Assembly (NCBI GenBank): GCA_003138855.1
Contig: PLHF01000104.1
Coordinates: 1 to 52,066, forward strand
Length of the DNA: 52,066 nucleotides
Direction: 5' to 3'
Source: Acidimicrobiaceae bacterium
GTDB taxonomy: Bacteria; Actinomycetota; Acidimicrobiia; Acidimicrobiales; RAAP-2
Part shown: positions 7,800 to 17,586 of the stretch, piece by piece
How the letters are laid out: each line of letters opens with the position of its first letter
Position numbering within the stretch: the first letter of the stretch is position 1
The notes under the pieces: model-generated
Database searches by the model: none
What the model was told of the DNA's origin: nothing
Seen by the model: only the letters and a program-made list of their open reading frames with translations
Translations under genes and position numbers: made by a program

Positions 7800-9301
7800 T
7801 GGAACGGCGCATCAGGCGGCTCGGGATCTTCATGGTGCTCTGCTTCGTGGCCCTGTTCATCCAGCTCAACAACATCCAGGTGGTCAAGTCCAACTCGCTG
7901 GCCAGCAACCCGGAGAATCCCCACGTCATCGAGGTGGCGCGCAGCCAGCCACGGGGCGACATCCTCGCCGCCGACGGCGTCACCCTGGCCACGTCGGTGT
8001 CGACGACGACCGGGTACTACAAGTACGCACGGGTCTACAACAAGGACACGGCCGTCCTGTTCTCCCAGATCGTGGGCTACGACTCCCTCATCTACGGCCG
8101 GACCGGCATCGAGGACGAGTACAACAGCTACCTCGAATCCCACACCCGCCAGGCCAAGACCCTCCGGGACCTGTTGGTCAACCGGACCACCACCGACGAC
8201 GTGACCCTGACCATCGGCAGCCATCTGCAGAGCCAGGTGGCTGCCGCGGTGGACGCCACCGATGTGAACGGGAGTGCCCCCCAGGCGGGTGCAGTGGTCA
8301 TCAACGTGAAGACCGGGGCCATCGAGGCCATGTACTCCAATCCCACCTACGACCCCACCGGGCTGGTCTCGCAGAGCACCAACGTGGAGCGGTACACGTG
8401 GGCGTCGCTGAACCCGAACAGCGCCCAGAGCCCCCTGGTGTCCCGGACGTTCCAGTACGGCTTCCTCCCCGGCTCCACCTTCAAGACGGTGACCTCGGCG
8501 GCCGTGTACGACCACCAGCCAGCGCTGGCCAAGGTCGACTACCCGGTGACCGGCTGCATCCCGCTCCCGCAGTCGGACAAGAAGCTGTGCAACTACGGGC
8601 ACAACGGTCCGAGCGGGCCCGAGCTGTGCGGCGGTGTCCTCGCCGACACGCTTCCCCAGTCGTGTGACACCGCGTTCGCCCAACTGGGGATGGCCCTCGG
8701 CGGACCGGCCCTCACCGACGAGGCCCAGGCCTTCGGGTTCAACCAGAACATCCCCATCGATCTGCCCGGCGCCGGGGTCTCGAACTTCCCTGCCGGCGTG
8801 TCGTTCAACTTGAACAAGCCGTCCCAGGCCTACTCCGCCTTCGGCCAGCAGGACGTGGTCGCCACTGCCCTGCAGATGGCGCTGGTGGCCGATGGCATCG
8901 CCAACCAGGGGGTGATCATGACCCCCCACGTGATGGAGCAGATCCGCGACACCCAGGGCAACCTGGTCACGTCGTACGTGCCCAAGCCCTGGCTGACGGC
9001 CACCAACCCGCTGACCGCGGCCGCGGTCACCACCCTGATGCAGGCCGTGGTGACCCGGGGGACGGCGGCCGGCGTCGGGTTCCCGGCCCTCTGGAACGTG
9101 GCGGCCAAGACCGGTACGGCCGAGACGGGGCCCAACGCCACGTTGACCAACGACTGGATGATCGCCTTCGCCCCGGCCAACAACCCCAAGGTCGCCGTGG
9201 CGGTGGTCGTGCCCAACCAACCCGGCAGCGACACCGGTGCCGAGGTCTCGGGCCCCCCGATGAAGACCATCCTCGGTGACGCGCTGGCGGAGACGCCGTG
9301 A
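7799..9301 (+). CDS. pbpA: PbpA-like class B penicillin-binding protein (transpeptidase)
   Basis: 500 residues, starting within the pstP stop. An N-terminal membrane anchor (about 7-25) is followed by a dimerisation region and a transpeptidase domain: active-site S226 in PGSTFKTV (SxxK), KTG at 437-439 in AAKTGTAE. The second motif reads SCD (288-290) in QSCDTAFAQ, where the family usually has SxN. Four cysteines around 253-289 could form disulfides outside the cell. PbpA cross-links peptidoglycan and usually works with a SEDS glycosyltransferase (RodA/FtsW); no such gene lies in this block. Its GTG-A overlap with a small frame at 9298 is noted separately. Confidence 0.93.
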   Translation: MERRIRRLGIFMVLCFVALFIQLNNIQVVKSNSLASNPENPHVIEVARSQPRGDILAADGVTLATSVSTTTGYYKYARVYNKDTAVLFSQIVGYDSLIYGRTGIEDEYNSYLESHTRQAKTLRDLLVNRTTTDDVTLTIGSHLQSQVAAAVDATDVNGSAPQAGAVVINVKTGAIEAMYSNPTYDPTGLVSQSTNVERYTWASLNPNSAQSPLVSRTFQYGFLPGSTFKTVTSAAVYDHQPALAKVDYPVTGCIPLPQSDKKLCNYGHNGPSGPELCGGVLADTLPQSCDTAFAQLGMALGGPALTDEAQAFGFNQNIPIDLPGAGVSNFPAGVSFNLNKPSQAYSAFGQQDVVATALQMALVADGIANQGVIMTPHVMEQIRDTQGNLVTSYVPKPWLTATNPLTAAAVTTLMQAVVTRGTAAGVGFPALWNVAAKTGTAETGPNATLTNDWMIAFAPANNPKVAVAVVVPNQPGSDTGAEVSGPPMKTILGDALAETP

Positions 9302-9408
9302 CGCCGGTGGCGCCGGAGGCGCACATCGAGGGCGGTGGCGCCGGTGACATGGTGGCGGTGCCCACCGCCGACCATCCCGAGCTGTCGACACCGATCGAGG
9401 AACGATGA
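9298..9408 (+). CDS. Possible 36-residue ORF coupled to pbpA
   Basis: A GTG at 9298 overlaps the pbpA stop (GTGA) and opens a frame of 36 codons (MTPVAPEAHIEGGGAGDMVA, then VPTADHPELSTPIEER) ending at 9408. The peptide has no membrane segment or known motif. The overlap is the kind used for translational coupling, but the frame is short and could simply be spacer between pbpA and pknB. Low confidence. Confidence 0.2.
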   Translation: MTPVAPEAHIEGGGAGDMVAVPTADHPELSTPIEER

Positions 9409-9436
9409 GAAACCCGGAACCGAGCGATTGCAGGCA

Positions 9437-9442
9437 TAGGCT
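9437..9442 (+). promoter_or_regulatory. Putative leaderless -10 box of pknB
   Basis: TAGGCT ends 9 nt before ATG 9452, the same hexamer and spacing as at fhaA. It suggests pknB has its own promoter besides read-through from pbpA. Confidence 0.5.
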
Positions 9443-9451
9443 TTGACCCAC

Positions 9452-11245
9452 ATGGACCCCAACCAGACGCCACGAGTCTTCTCCGAGCGCTACGAACTGA
9501 ACCACCTGATCGCCCGCGGCGGCATGGCCGAGGTCTATCGCGCCCACGACCGGCTGCTCGACCGGCCGGTCGCCCTCAAGGTCCTCTTCCCCGAGCTCTC
9601 GGTGGACCGGTCGTTCGTGGAGCGCTTCCGGCGCGAGGCCCAGGCCGCCGCCAACCTGTCCCACCCCAACATCGTCCCGGTCTTCGACTGGGGCGAGGAC
9701 ACCGGCACCTACTTCATCGTCATGGAGTTCATCGACGGGCGCCCGCTCTCCTCCATCCTGAAGTCGGCCGGCACCCTGTCGGCGGAGCGGACCGCCGACA
9801 TCGGGGCGCATGTGGCCGCCGCCCTCGGCTATGCCCACAAGCACGGCGTGATCCACCGGGACGTCAAGCCGGGCAACGTGCTGATCACCGATGACGGCCA
9901 GGTGAAGGTCACCGACTTCGGCATCGCCCGGGCCATCAACACCGAGGAGAGCCTCACCCAGACCGGAGCGGTCATGGGCACCGCCACCTACTTCTCGCCG
10001 GAGCAGGCCGAGGGCATCGGCGTCGATGCCCGGACCGACATCTACTCGCTCGGCGTCGTCCTCTTCGAGATGGTCACCGGCCGGCCCCCCTTCCTGGGCG
10101 ACACCCCGGTGGCGGTGGCGTCAAAGCACGTGCGCGACCATCCGCCGGCACCGCGCGAGCTCAACCCGTCCATCCCGCCGACCTTCGAGGCGATCATCCT
10201 CAAGTCGATGGCCAAGGACCCGGCCCACCGGTACCCGACGGCGGAGGACCTCCGAGCCGACCTCCTCCGCTTCAGCGAGGGCCGCACGGTGCAGGCCATG
10301 AGCGACACGACGGCACTGCTGGCGGCCGCCGGTGTGACCCGGACCATGGGCGCCGTCGGCGGCGTGGACGCCACCCAGGCGGTGGCGGCTGCCGACGGAG
10401 CCGGCAACGAGGGGGAGCCGGAAGAGGCCGGCTCCAACCGGACCCGGAACTACGCCATCATCCTCGTCGTCCTGCTGGTCCTGCTGGCTCTTGCCGGCTA
10501 TCTGCTGGCCCGCAACCTGGGCTACCTCGGGGGCAGCCCCTCGTTCAACCTGCCCACCGTCGCCGGGCAGCCGGTGGACCAGGCCACCGCCACCCTGAAG
10601 GGCGACGGCCTGGTGGTCAAGACCTCGGATCAGGTGTCGAGCCGGACGCCGGGCGTGGTCATCTCCACCGACCCCACGGGCAATTCCCTGGTCAAGAAAG
10701 GCGACACCGTGACCTTGAAGGTGGCGGTCCCCGCTCCTGTCCAGAAGGTACCGGTTCCCCAGGGGATCACCAACACCTCACTGGGCAATGCCGAATCGAT
10801 CCTGCAGGGAGCCGGCCTGCAGTACTCGGTCGTCAACAAGACGAGCACCGTCCAGAAGGGCACCGTGCTCAGCTCCAACCCGTCCGCGGGCACCACTGTC
10901 GCCCAGGGCAGCACGGTGGCCCTGACCGTGTCGTCGGGCCCTGCCGACGTGCTGGTCCCGTCGCTGGTCGGCCTGTCGGAGCCCGCCGCCGGGGTGGCAC
11001 TCGGGAACGCGGGGCTCAACGTCGGCGGCGTATCGTCGGCGGCCTCGAACCAGTACGCCGCCGGCCTGGTCATCTCGTCGAGTCCGGACACCGGGGCGTC
11101 GGTGACACCGGGCAGCTCGGTGGCCATCATCGTGTCCTCCGGCCCGCCTGCGACCACCACCACCACGACGTCGTCCACCACCACCACGTCGACCTCACCG
11201 AGCTCGTCGTCGTCGACGAGCACCCTCCCGGGCGGCACCCCGTAA
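9452..11245 (+). CDS. pknB: PknB-like Ser/Thr protein kinase with three PASTA domains
   Basis: 597 residues. Kinase domain about 14-280: glycine loop IARGGMAEVYRA, Lys43 in VALKVL, HRDVKPGN at 135-142, DFGIAR at 155-160, GTATYFSPEQAEG. One membrane helix (about 332-354, IILVVLLVLLALAGYLLA) leads to three extracellular PASTA repeats (about 367-430, 433-500 and 502-570) and a Ser/Thr-rich tail. PASTA kinases sense lipid II or muropeptides and phosphorylate FHA proteins, MviN and other envelope factors. Mycobacterial PknB has four PASTA units, so this one is shorter by one. ATG 9452 is chosen because of the TAGGCT box; TTG 9443 would add three residues. No second kinase (pknA) follows. Confidence 0.95.
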   Translation: MDPNQTPRVFSERYELNHLIARGGMAEVYRAHDRLLDRPVALKVLFPELSVDRSFVERFRREAQAAANLSHPNIVPVFDWGEDTGTYFIVMEFIDGRPLSSILKSAGTLSAERTADIGAHVAAALGYAHKHGVIHRDVKPGNVLITDDGQVKVTDFGIARAINTEESLTQTGAVMGTATYFSPEQAEGIGVDARTDIYSLGVVLFEMVTGRPPFLGDTPVAVASKHVRDHPPAPRELNPSIPPTFEAIILKSMAKDPAHRYPTAEDLRADLLRFSEGRTVQAMSDTTALLAAAGVTRTMGAVGGVDATQAVAAADGAGNEGEPEEAGSNRTRNYAIILVVLLVLLALAGYLLARNLGYLGGSPSFNLPTVAGQPVDQATATLKGDGLVVKTSDQVSSRTPGVVISTDPTGNSLVKKGDTVTLKVAVPAPVQKVPVPQGITNTSLGNAESILQGAGLQYSVVNKTSTVQKGTVLSSNPSAGTTVAQGSTVALTVSSGPADVLVPSLVGLSEPAAGVALGNAGLNVGGVSSAASNQYAAGLVISSSPDTGASVTPGSSVAIIVSSGPPATTTTTTSSTTTTSTSPSSSSSTSTLPGGTP

Positions 11246-11270
11246 CCCGGTGCCCCGCGTTACCCCGCGT

Positions 11271-11852
11271 TCAGCGGGCGACCGAGGCGAGGAAGTTCGA
11301 CAGCAGCGACGGCCCGCTGGGCGTGAGCAGCGACTCCGGGTGGAACTGGACACCTTCCACCCGGAGGGTGCGGTGGCGGAGGCCCATGATCACCCCGTCC
11401 GCCGTGGTGGCGGTGACCTCCAGCACGTCGGGCACCGACGTCGGCTCCACCACCAGGGAGTGGTAGCGGGTGGCCGTGAACGGGTCGGGGAGCCCGGCGA
11501 AGACCCCCTCGCCGGTGTGGTGGATGGCCGAGGTCTTGCCGTGCATGAGGGTGGGGGCGGCCACCACGTCCCCGCCGTAGACCTGTCCGATGGCTTGGTG
11601 GCCGAGGCAGACCCCGAGGATGGGGAACTCGCCGGCCAACTCGGCGATCACCGTCATGGTGATGCCGGCCTGCTCGGGGCGGCCGGGCCCGGGTGAGATG
11701 AGGATCGCATCGGGCGAGGCGGCGCGGATGGAACGGATGTCGATGGCGTCGTTGCGGTGGACGACCGGTTCCGCCCCGAGCTCGCCCAGCTCCTGGACGA
11801 GGTTGTAGACGAACGAGTCGTAGTTGTCGATGACCAGCACACGGGTCGCCAT
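11271..11852 (-). CDS. pabA: Anthranilate/aminodeoxychorismate synthase glutaminase subunit
   Basis: 193 residues, a class I glutamine amidotransferase. It opens VLVIDNYDSFVYNLVQ, has the oxyanion motif ISPGPGRPEQAG, the nucleophile Cys82 in LGVCLGHQAIGQ, and the His-Glu pair in VEGVQFHPESLL near residue 174. It supplies ammonia to TrpE or PabB for anthranilate or p-aminobenzoate synthesis. No trpE/pabB is adjacent, so trpG and pabA cannot be told apart. It converges on pknB and is divergent from crgA, an arrangement also found beside the pknB locus of other actinomycetes. The start is fixed by a TACCAT box 9 nt upstream. Confidence 0.92.
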   Translation of the reverse strand: MATRVLVIDNYDSFVYNLVQELGELGAEPVVHRNDAIDIRSIRAASPDAILISPGPGRPEQAGITMTVIAELAGEFPILGVCLGHQAIGQVYGGDVVAAPTLMHGKTSAIHHTGEGVFAGLPDPFTATRYHSLVVEPTSVPDVLEVTATTADGVIMGLRHRTLRVEGVQFHPESLLTPSGPSLLSNFLASVAR

Positions 11853-11861
11853 GGTGCATCG

Positions 11862-11867
11862 ATGGTA
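11862..11867 (-). promoter_or_regulatory. Putative leaderless -10 box of pabA
   Basis: Minus-strand TACCAT, 9 nt before the ATG at 11852. There is no ribosome-binding site in between. Confidence 0.5.
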
Positions 11868-11920
11868 CCGGCCGGGCCGGTGGGCCCCGACCCCGGTACG
11901 AGCGGGTGGCGGTAACTGGC

Positions 11921-11926
11921 TATCCT
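11921..11926 (+). promoter_or_regulatory. Putative leaderless -10 box of crgA
   Basis: TATCCT followed by TCGGCC and ATG 11933 (6-nt spacing). It lies in the 80-bp divergent region shared with pabA. Confidence 0.55.
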
Positions 11927-11932
11927 TCGGCC

Positions 11933-12247
11933 ATGGCAACCAAGGCCAACGCCGGTCCGGGCAAGGCGCAGAAGAAGGGCCGTTCCGCGGGCGGGCGCAC
12001 CACCCCGGCGGGCAAGGCGCAGACCCAGTCGGTCCAGTCCAACAGGTACACGCCGCCCATCCCGAAGAAAGCCAAGACCAGTCCGAGGTGGATGGGGATC
12101 GCCATCATCGCCCTGTTCCTGCTCGGCGTGGTGGTGGTCATCCTCAACTACGCCGGGGTGCTCCCCGGGGGCGTGAACAACCTCTGGCTGATCGCCGCCA
12201 TCGGAGCGATCTTCGTCGGCCTCCTGCTGGCCACCCGATACCACTGA
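11933..12247 (+). CDS. crgA: CrgA-like cell-division membrane protein
   Basis: 104 residues. A basic, disordered N-terminus ending in RYTPPIPKKAKTSPRWMGI (the family signature) is followed by two membrane helices (about 57-75 and 83-100) joined by a short GGVNN-containing loop. CrgA links FtsZ, FtsI and other divisome parts in actinomycetes and is essentially restricted to that phylum, which supports the taxonomic call. Adjacent pabA and pknB match the conserved neighbourhood. A strong hairpin lies ~50 bp after the stop. Confidence 0.93.
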   Translation: MATKANAGPGKAQKKGRSAGGRTTPAGKAQTQSVQSNRYTPPIPKKAKTSPRWMGIAIIALFLLGVVVVILNYAGVLPGGVNNLWLIAAIGAIFVGLLLATRYH

Positions 12248-12298
12248 CCCCGACCCGGCCACCGGGGGGTCCTCCCGGGGCCCGGTGCCACAGGACGA

Positions 12299-12328
12299 GA
12301 AGAGCCGGCCCGTGCGGGCCGGCTCTTC
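12299..12328. terminator. Perfect 13-bp hairpin between convergent crgA and thiolase
   Basis: GAAGAGCCGGCCC, loop GTGC, GGGCCGGCTCTTC: a perfect 13-bp stem with a 4-nt loop. It sits 51 bp after crgA and 79 bp before the thiolase stop on the other strand, so it can terminate from both sides. There is no long T tract, as is common in actinomycetes. Confidence 0.85.
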
Positions 12329-12407
12329 GTCATCTGCTCTCCGACATGGTCGGCCGAGCTCCCGGACCCGGCGAGGAGCCGGACGGGGCATCGGGCGGTC
12401 GTCGAGG

Positions 12408-13589
12408 TCAGCCCAGTCGCTCGATGATGGTGGCGTTGGCCATGCCGCCGCCCTCGCACATGGTGAGGAGCCCGTAGCGGCCGTTGGTGCGCTCCAACTC
12501 GTTGAGCAGGGTGGCCATCAGCTTGGCGCCCGAGGCCCCCAGCGGGTGGCCGAGGGCGATGGCGCCACCGTTGACGTTGACCTTGTCGAGGTCGGCACCG
12601 AACTCCTTGGCCCAGGCCAGGGGTACCGAGGCGAAGGCCTCGTTGATCTCGACGATGTCGATGTCGTCGAGGGTCAGCTTGCCCCTCTCGAGGGCGGCCC
12701 GGGTGGCCGGAATCGGACCGGTCAGCATGGTGATGGGATCGCTGCCCACCACCGCGAAGCTGTGGAACCGGGCCCGGGGGGTGAGGCCGAGGGCCGCTGC
12801 CTTCTCCTCGCTCATGATGAGCACGCCGGAGGCGCCGTCGGTGATCTGCGACGAGTTGCCGGCCGTCACCTTGCCGTTCTCCTGACGGAAGGCCGGCTTC
12901 AGGTTGCCCAGGACCTCCACCGAGGAGTCGGGGCGGATGCCCTCGTCGGCGGTCACCAGCTCGTCGGTGTCGGCGCCGTCATCACCCTTGACGGCCACCG
13001 GGATGATCTCCCGCTCGAACCGGCCTTCGGCCGTGGCCTGGGCGGCCAGGCGGTGGGAGCGGACCGAGAACTCGTCGAGGTCCTCGCGGCTGAGGCCCCA
13101 CTGGTCGGCGATCAGCTCGGCACCCTCGCCCTGGCTAACCAGGCCGCCCCGCTCGGCGTAGCGGTTCATCATCCGGGGCCCGAAGGGGAACCCGAGGTCG
13201 CGGACGACCGACGCGCCCATCGGGGTGCGGGTCATGACCTCGACGCCGCCGGCGATGACCACGTCGTAGGCGCCGGCGATCACGCCCTGGGCACCGAAGT
13301 GGGCGGCCTGCTGCGACGAGCCGCACTGGCGGTCGATGGTGGTGGCGGGCACCGACTCGGGGAACCCGGCGGCCAGGACGGCGTTGCGGCCGACGTTGAG
13401 CGACTGCTCGCCGACCTGCATGACACAGCCCATGATCACGTCATCGACCAGGGCCGGGTCGAGATCGTTGCGCTCGACGAGCGCCATCAGCGGCTCGGAG
13501 GCCAGGTCGGCGGAGTGCCAGTTGCGAAGCTTCCCGTTGCGCTTGCCTCCTGCAGTGCGGACTGCGTCGACAATGACGGCGTTGGTCAT
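12408..13589 (-). CDS. Thiolase (acetyl-CoA acyltransferase)
   Basis: 393 residues, full length for a thiolase, which cleaves 3-ketoacyl-CoA or condenses acetyl-CoA. The nucleophile Cys89 lies in TIDRQCGSSQQAAHFG, the His motif is NGGAIALGHPLGASGA, and the second catalytic Cys is in LTMCEGGGMANATI. A good ribosome site (AAGGAG) precedes ATG 13589. The HTH-type palindrome at 13690-13707 about 100 bp upstream suggests repression by a TetR-like regulator, as for many fatty-acid degradation genes. No FadB partner is adjacent, so degradative FadA versus biosynthetic use is not settled. Confidence 0.93.
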   Translation of the reverse strand: MTNAVIVDAVRTAGGKRNGKLRNWHSADLASEPLMALVERNDLDPALVDDVIMGCVMQVGEQSLNVGRNAVLAAGFPESVPATTIDRQCGSSQQAAHFGAQGVIAGAYDVVIAGGVEVMTRTPMGASVVRDLGFPFGPRMMNRYAERGGLVSQGEGAELIADQWGLSREDLDEFSVRSHRLAAQATAEGRFEREIIPVAVKGDDGADTDELVTADEGIRPDSSVEVLGNLKPAFRQENGKVTAGNSSQITDGASGVLIMSEEKAAALGLTPRARFHSFAVVGSDPITMLTGPIPATRAALERGKLTLDDIDIVEINEAFASVPLAWAKEFGADLDKVNVNGGAIALGHPLGASGAKLMATLLNELERTNGRYGLLTMCEGGGMANATIIERLG

Positions 13590-13689
13590 GGTGGATCTCC
13601 TTCCGAGGTCCGGCGGAACGGGTGCCTGCCGGCCGTGTTCGGCTTGGTGGGAACTTCTGGCGGTGATGCGTTGGTGCGGCCCGGAAAAA

Positions 13690-13707
13690 CTTGACCGCCC
13701 GGTCAAG
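13690..13707. promoter_or_regulatory. 18-bp perfect palindrome, likely operator of the thiolase gene
   Basis: CTTGACCGCCCGGTCAAG is a perfect inverted repeat with 9-bp arms. It lies 100 bp upstream of the thiolase start. Its size and symmetry fit a dimeric TetR-family regulator site of the kind found at fatty-acid genes; the cognate regulator is not in the window. Confidence 0.65.
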
Positions 13708-13842
13708 AAGACTAGTCGCCCCCCCGGCGTCCCTGCCAGCATGCCGCCGGCCATCGCGTGGAGCCCCTGGTCGGCAGGGGTGACGAGGCAGCCCCCTCCG
13801 TTCCGCGACCGGTTCGGCTTCGACGCTGTCCCATCCCGGCAC

Positions 13843-13848
13843 TACGGT
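13843..13848 (+). promoter_or_regulatory. Putative leaderless -10 box of the thioesterase gene
   Basis: TACGGT, 7 nt before GTG 13856, consistent with the pattern at other genes here. The intervening GGGGAG could also serve as a ribosome site for a short-leader transcript. Confidence 0.4.
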
Positions 13849-13855
13849 CGGGGAG

Positions 13856-14344
13856 GTGACAGGCCGCGTCAAGGACATGGACCGCTGGTTGGGGAACGGG
13901 GGCATGGAGCTCATCGGAACGGTGGGCGCCTCGTTCGACGACTACGGCGTCGACGGCGAGGACCTCGGCTGGGTGGCCGGTACGTTCGTGCCCACCCAGG
14001 CGGCCTGCAATCCCCACGGCGTCGTGCAGGCCGGTGTGCACGGGCTCATACTCGACGCGGCCATGAACTTCGCCATCAACGCGGCACTGGCCGGGCGGGA
14101 CCGCACCCGGGCGACGCTCGAGATGAAGGTGGAGACCATGCGGCCGGCCCTGGTCGGCGAGCCCTACGCCCTGCGCGGCGAGGTGGTCCGGATGGCCCGG
14201 CAGGTCGCCTACGCAGAGGCGTCGGTGAGCGACGGCGCGGGACGACTGGTGAGCCGGTCCACCGGAACCTTCCTGCTCCACCGCCACCTGGAGGATCAAG
14301 GTCCGGCGGACGCAATGCCGCCGAGCGTCGTGGCAGGGGCCTGA
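13856..14344 (+). CDS. PaaI/YdiI-type hotdog-fold thioesterase
   Basis: 162 residues from GTG 13856; ATG 13877 is an alternative. The hotdog core carries CNPHGVVQAGVHGLILDAAM, where a His-Gly/Glu-type site is expected, followed by a TRATLEMKVETMRPALVGEP strand pattern and a terminal SRSTGTFLLHR strand. Such enzymes hydrolyse acyl- or aroyl-CoA thioesters in the cytoplasm. The gene is divergent from the thiolase, sharing a ~265-bp promoter region with the palindrome, so common regulation is possible. Substrate unknown. Confidence 0.8.
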   Translation: MTGRVKDMDRWLGNGGMELIGTVGASFDDYGVDGEDLGWVAGTFVPTQAACNPHGVVQAGVHGLILDAAMNFAINAALAGRDRTRATLEMKVETMRPALVGEPYALRGEVVRMARQVAYAEASVSDGAGRLVSRSTGTFLLHRHLEDQGPADAMPPSVVAGA

Positions 14345-14454
14345 GGCCCCGCCGGGCCGGCTGATCACCGCCTCCCCGTCGCGACCCCCCGGGGCGGGTC
14401 GCCAGAGTCCGACGCCGACGCCATGCCGGCCGCACTGGGAACGCAGGAGCACTC

Positions 14455-15135
14455 GTGGACCGAGTCGGGTTCGATACAGCTGTCTGCCGGGTGTGCGAAG
14501 GCCCGTGCCCTGCAGGCTTCGCCCTCTGCTTCTGCTGTCGGACCGCGGTCCGACAGTTGCAGCTGCCGCTCGCCCCGGTGGTGGCGATCACCACCTACCG
14601 CGTCGGCGACAGGACCCACCGGCTGCTCCGCGGCTACAAGGACGCTCCGGTGGGTGAGGTCCGCCGCCGGTGCGTCGGGGCGCTCTCCGCCCTGGTCGAG
14701 CGGTGGATGGCCGACAACGCCGGGCGGCTGCGCGAGCGGTTCGGGCACCCGTGGAGCGTGGTGGCAACCGTCCCGTCGTCGTGTCGACCGACCGGTTCCC
14801 CGGCGGATGCCGTGGCCACCCGTGTCCCCGACCTGGCCCGGCTCCACTGTGCGCTGCTGGTGCGGGGTGCCGGGGAGGTCGACCATCTGGTCGCCTCACG
14901 CCACGGATTCGAGCTTGCGCCGGGCATCGACCCGGGCTGGCTCCGCGCCCAGAGGGTCCTGGTCTTCGACGACAGCATCACCACCGGGGCCCGCGCCCAG
15001 AGCGCGGTGGCGGCGCTGCGAGGGGAGGGCGCCCGTGTCGCAGGGGTGCTGGCGGTGGGGCGGGCCACCGCCGCGCACGGCCCGCCCGCTCCCCTGGCGC
15101 CGTGCAGCGCCCGGCGAGCGGCGGAACCGACCTGA
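14455..15135 (+). CDS. ComF-like phosphoribosyltransferase-fold protein
   Basis: 226 residues. The N-terminus is Cys-rich (CRVCEGPCPAGFALCFCC), as in the zinc-binding part of ComF proteins, and the C-terminal half has the PRPP-binding loop RVLVFDDSITTGARAQSAV. ComF proteins are linked to DNA uptake and to recombination after uptake, but many actinobacterial members are uncharacterised. The usual KR/NQ-rich helper region is divergent, so this is a distant member. A CAGGAG ribosome site lies 6 nt before GTG 14455. The last ~25 residues are Ala/Pro-rich. Confidence 0.75.
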   Translation: MDRVGFDTAVCRVCEGPCPAGFALCFCCRTAVRQLQLPLAPVVAITTYRVGDRTHRLLRGYKDAPVGEVRRRCVGALSALVERWMADNAGRLRERFGHPWSVVATVPSSCRPTGSPADAVATRVPDLARLHCALLVRGAGEVDHLVASRHGFELAPGIDPGWLRAQRVLVFDDSITTGARAQSAVAALRGEGARVAGVLAVGRATAAHGPPAPLAPCSARRAAEPT

Positions 15136-15166
15136 GCTGCCCGAACGGGATCGTCGGATCGGTTGG

Positions 15167-15187
15167 TATAGTTGCTTGTTGCAAGCA
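15167..15187 (+). promoter_or_regulatory. -10 box and MarR-type operator of the marR-efflux operon
   Basis: A -10-like TATAGT (15167-15172) is immediately followed by the inverted repeat TGCTTG-TTG-CAAGCA (15173-15187), which would cover the transcription start. A palindrome with 6-bp arms in this place is a typical autoregulatory MarR site. The leader to the marR ATG would be about 110 nt. Confidence 0.7.
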
Positions 15188-15289
15188 CGTAGAGGGCCGA
15201 TCGGCAGTCCGCTCGGGCGGACGTGAGCTGGCCCTCCCGGGTCCACATCGTGGCGGCTCCTCGTCGCGGCGGTGTGAGAGGACGACTCC

Positions 15290-17577
<2,288 letters not shown>

Positions 17578-17586
17578 ACCGGGGAG

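Noticed and set aside
7646-9856. 736-codon minus-strand open frame across pstP-pbpA-pknB
   Set aside because: Antisense to three well-supported genes; translation is repetitive Val/Gly/His/Arg without domains.
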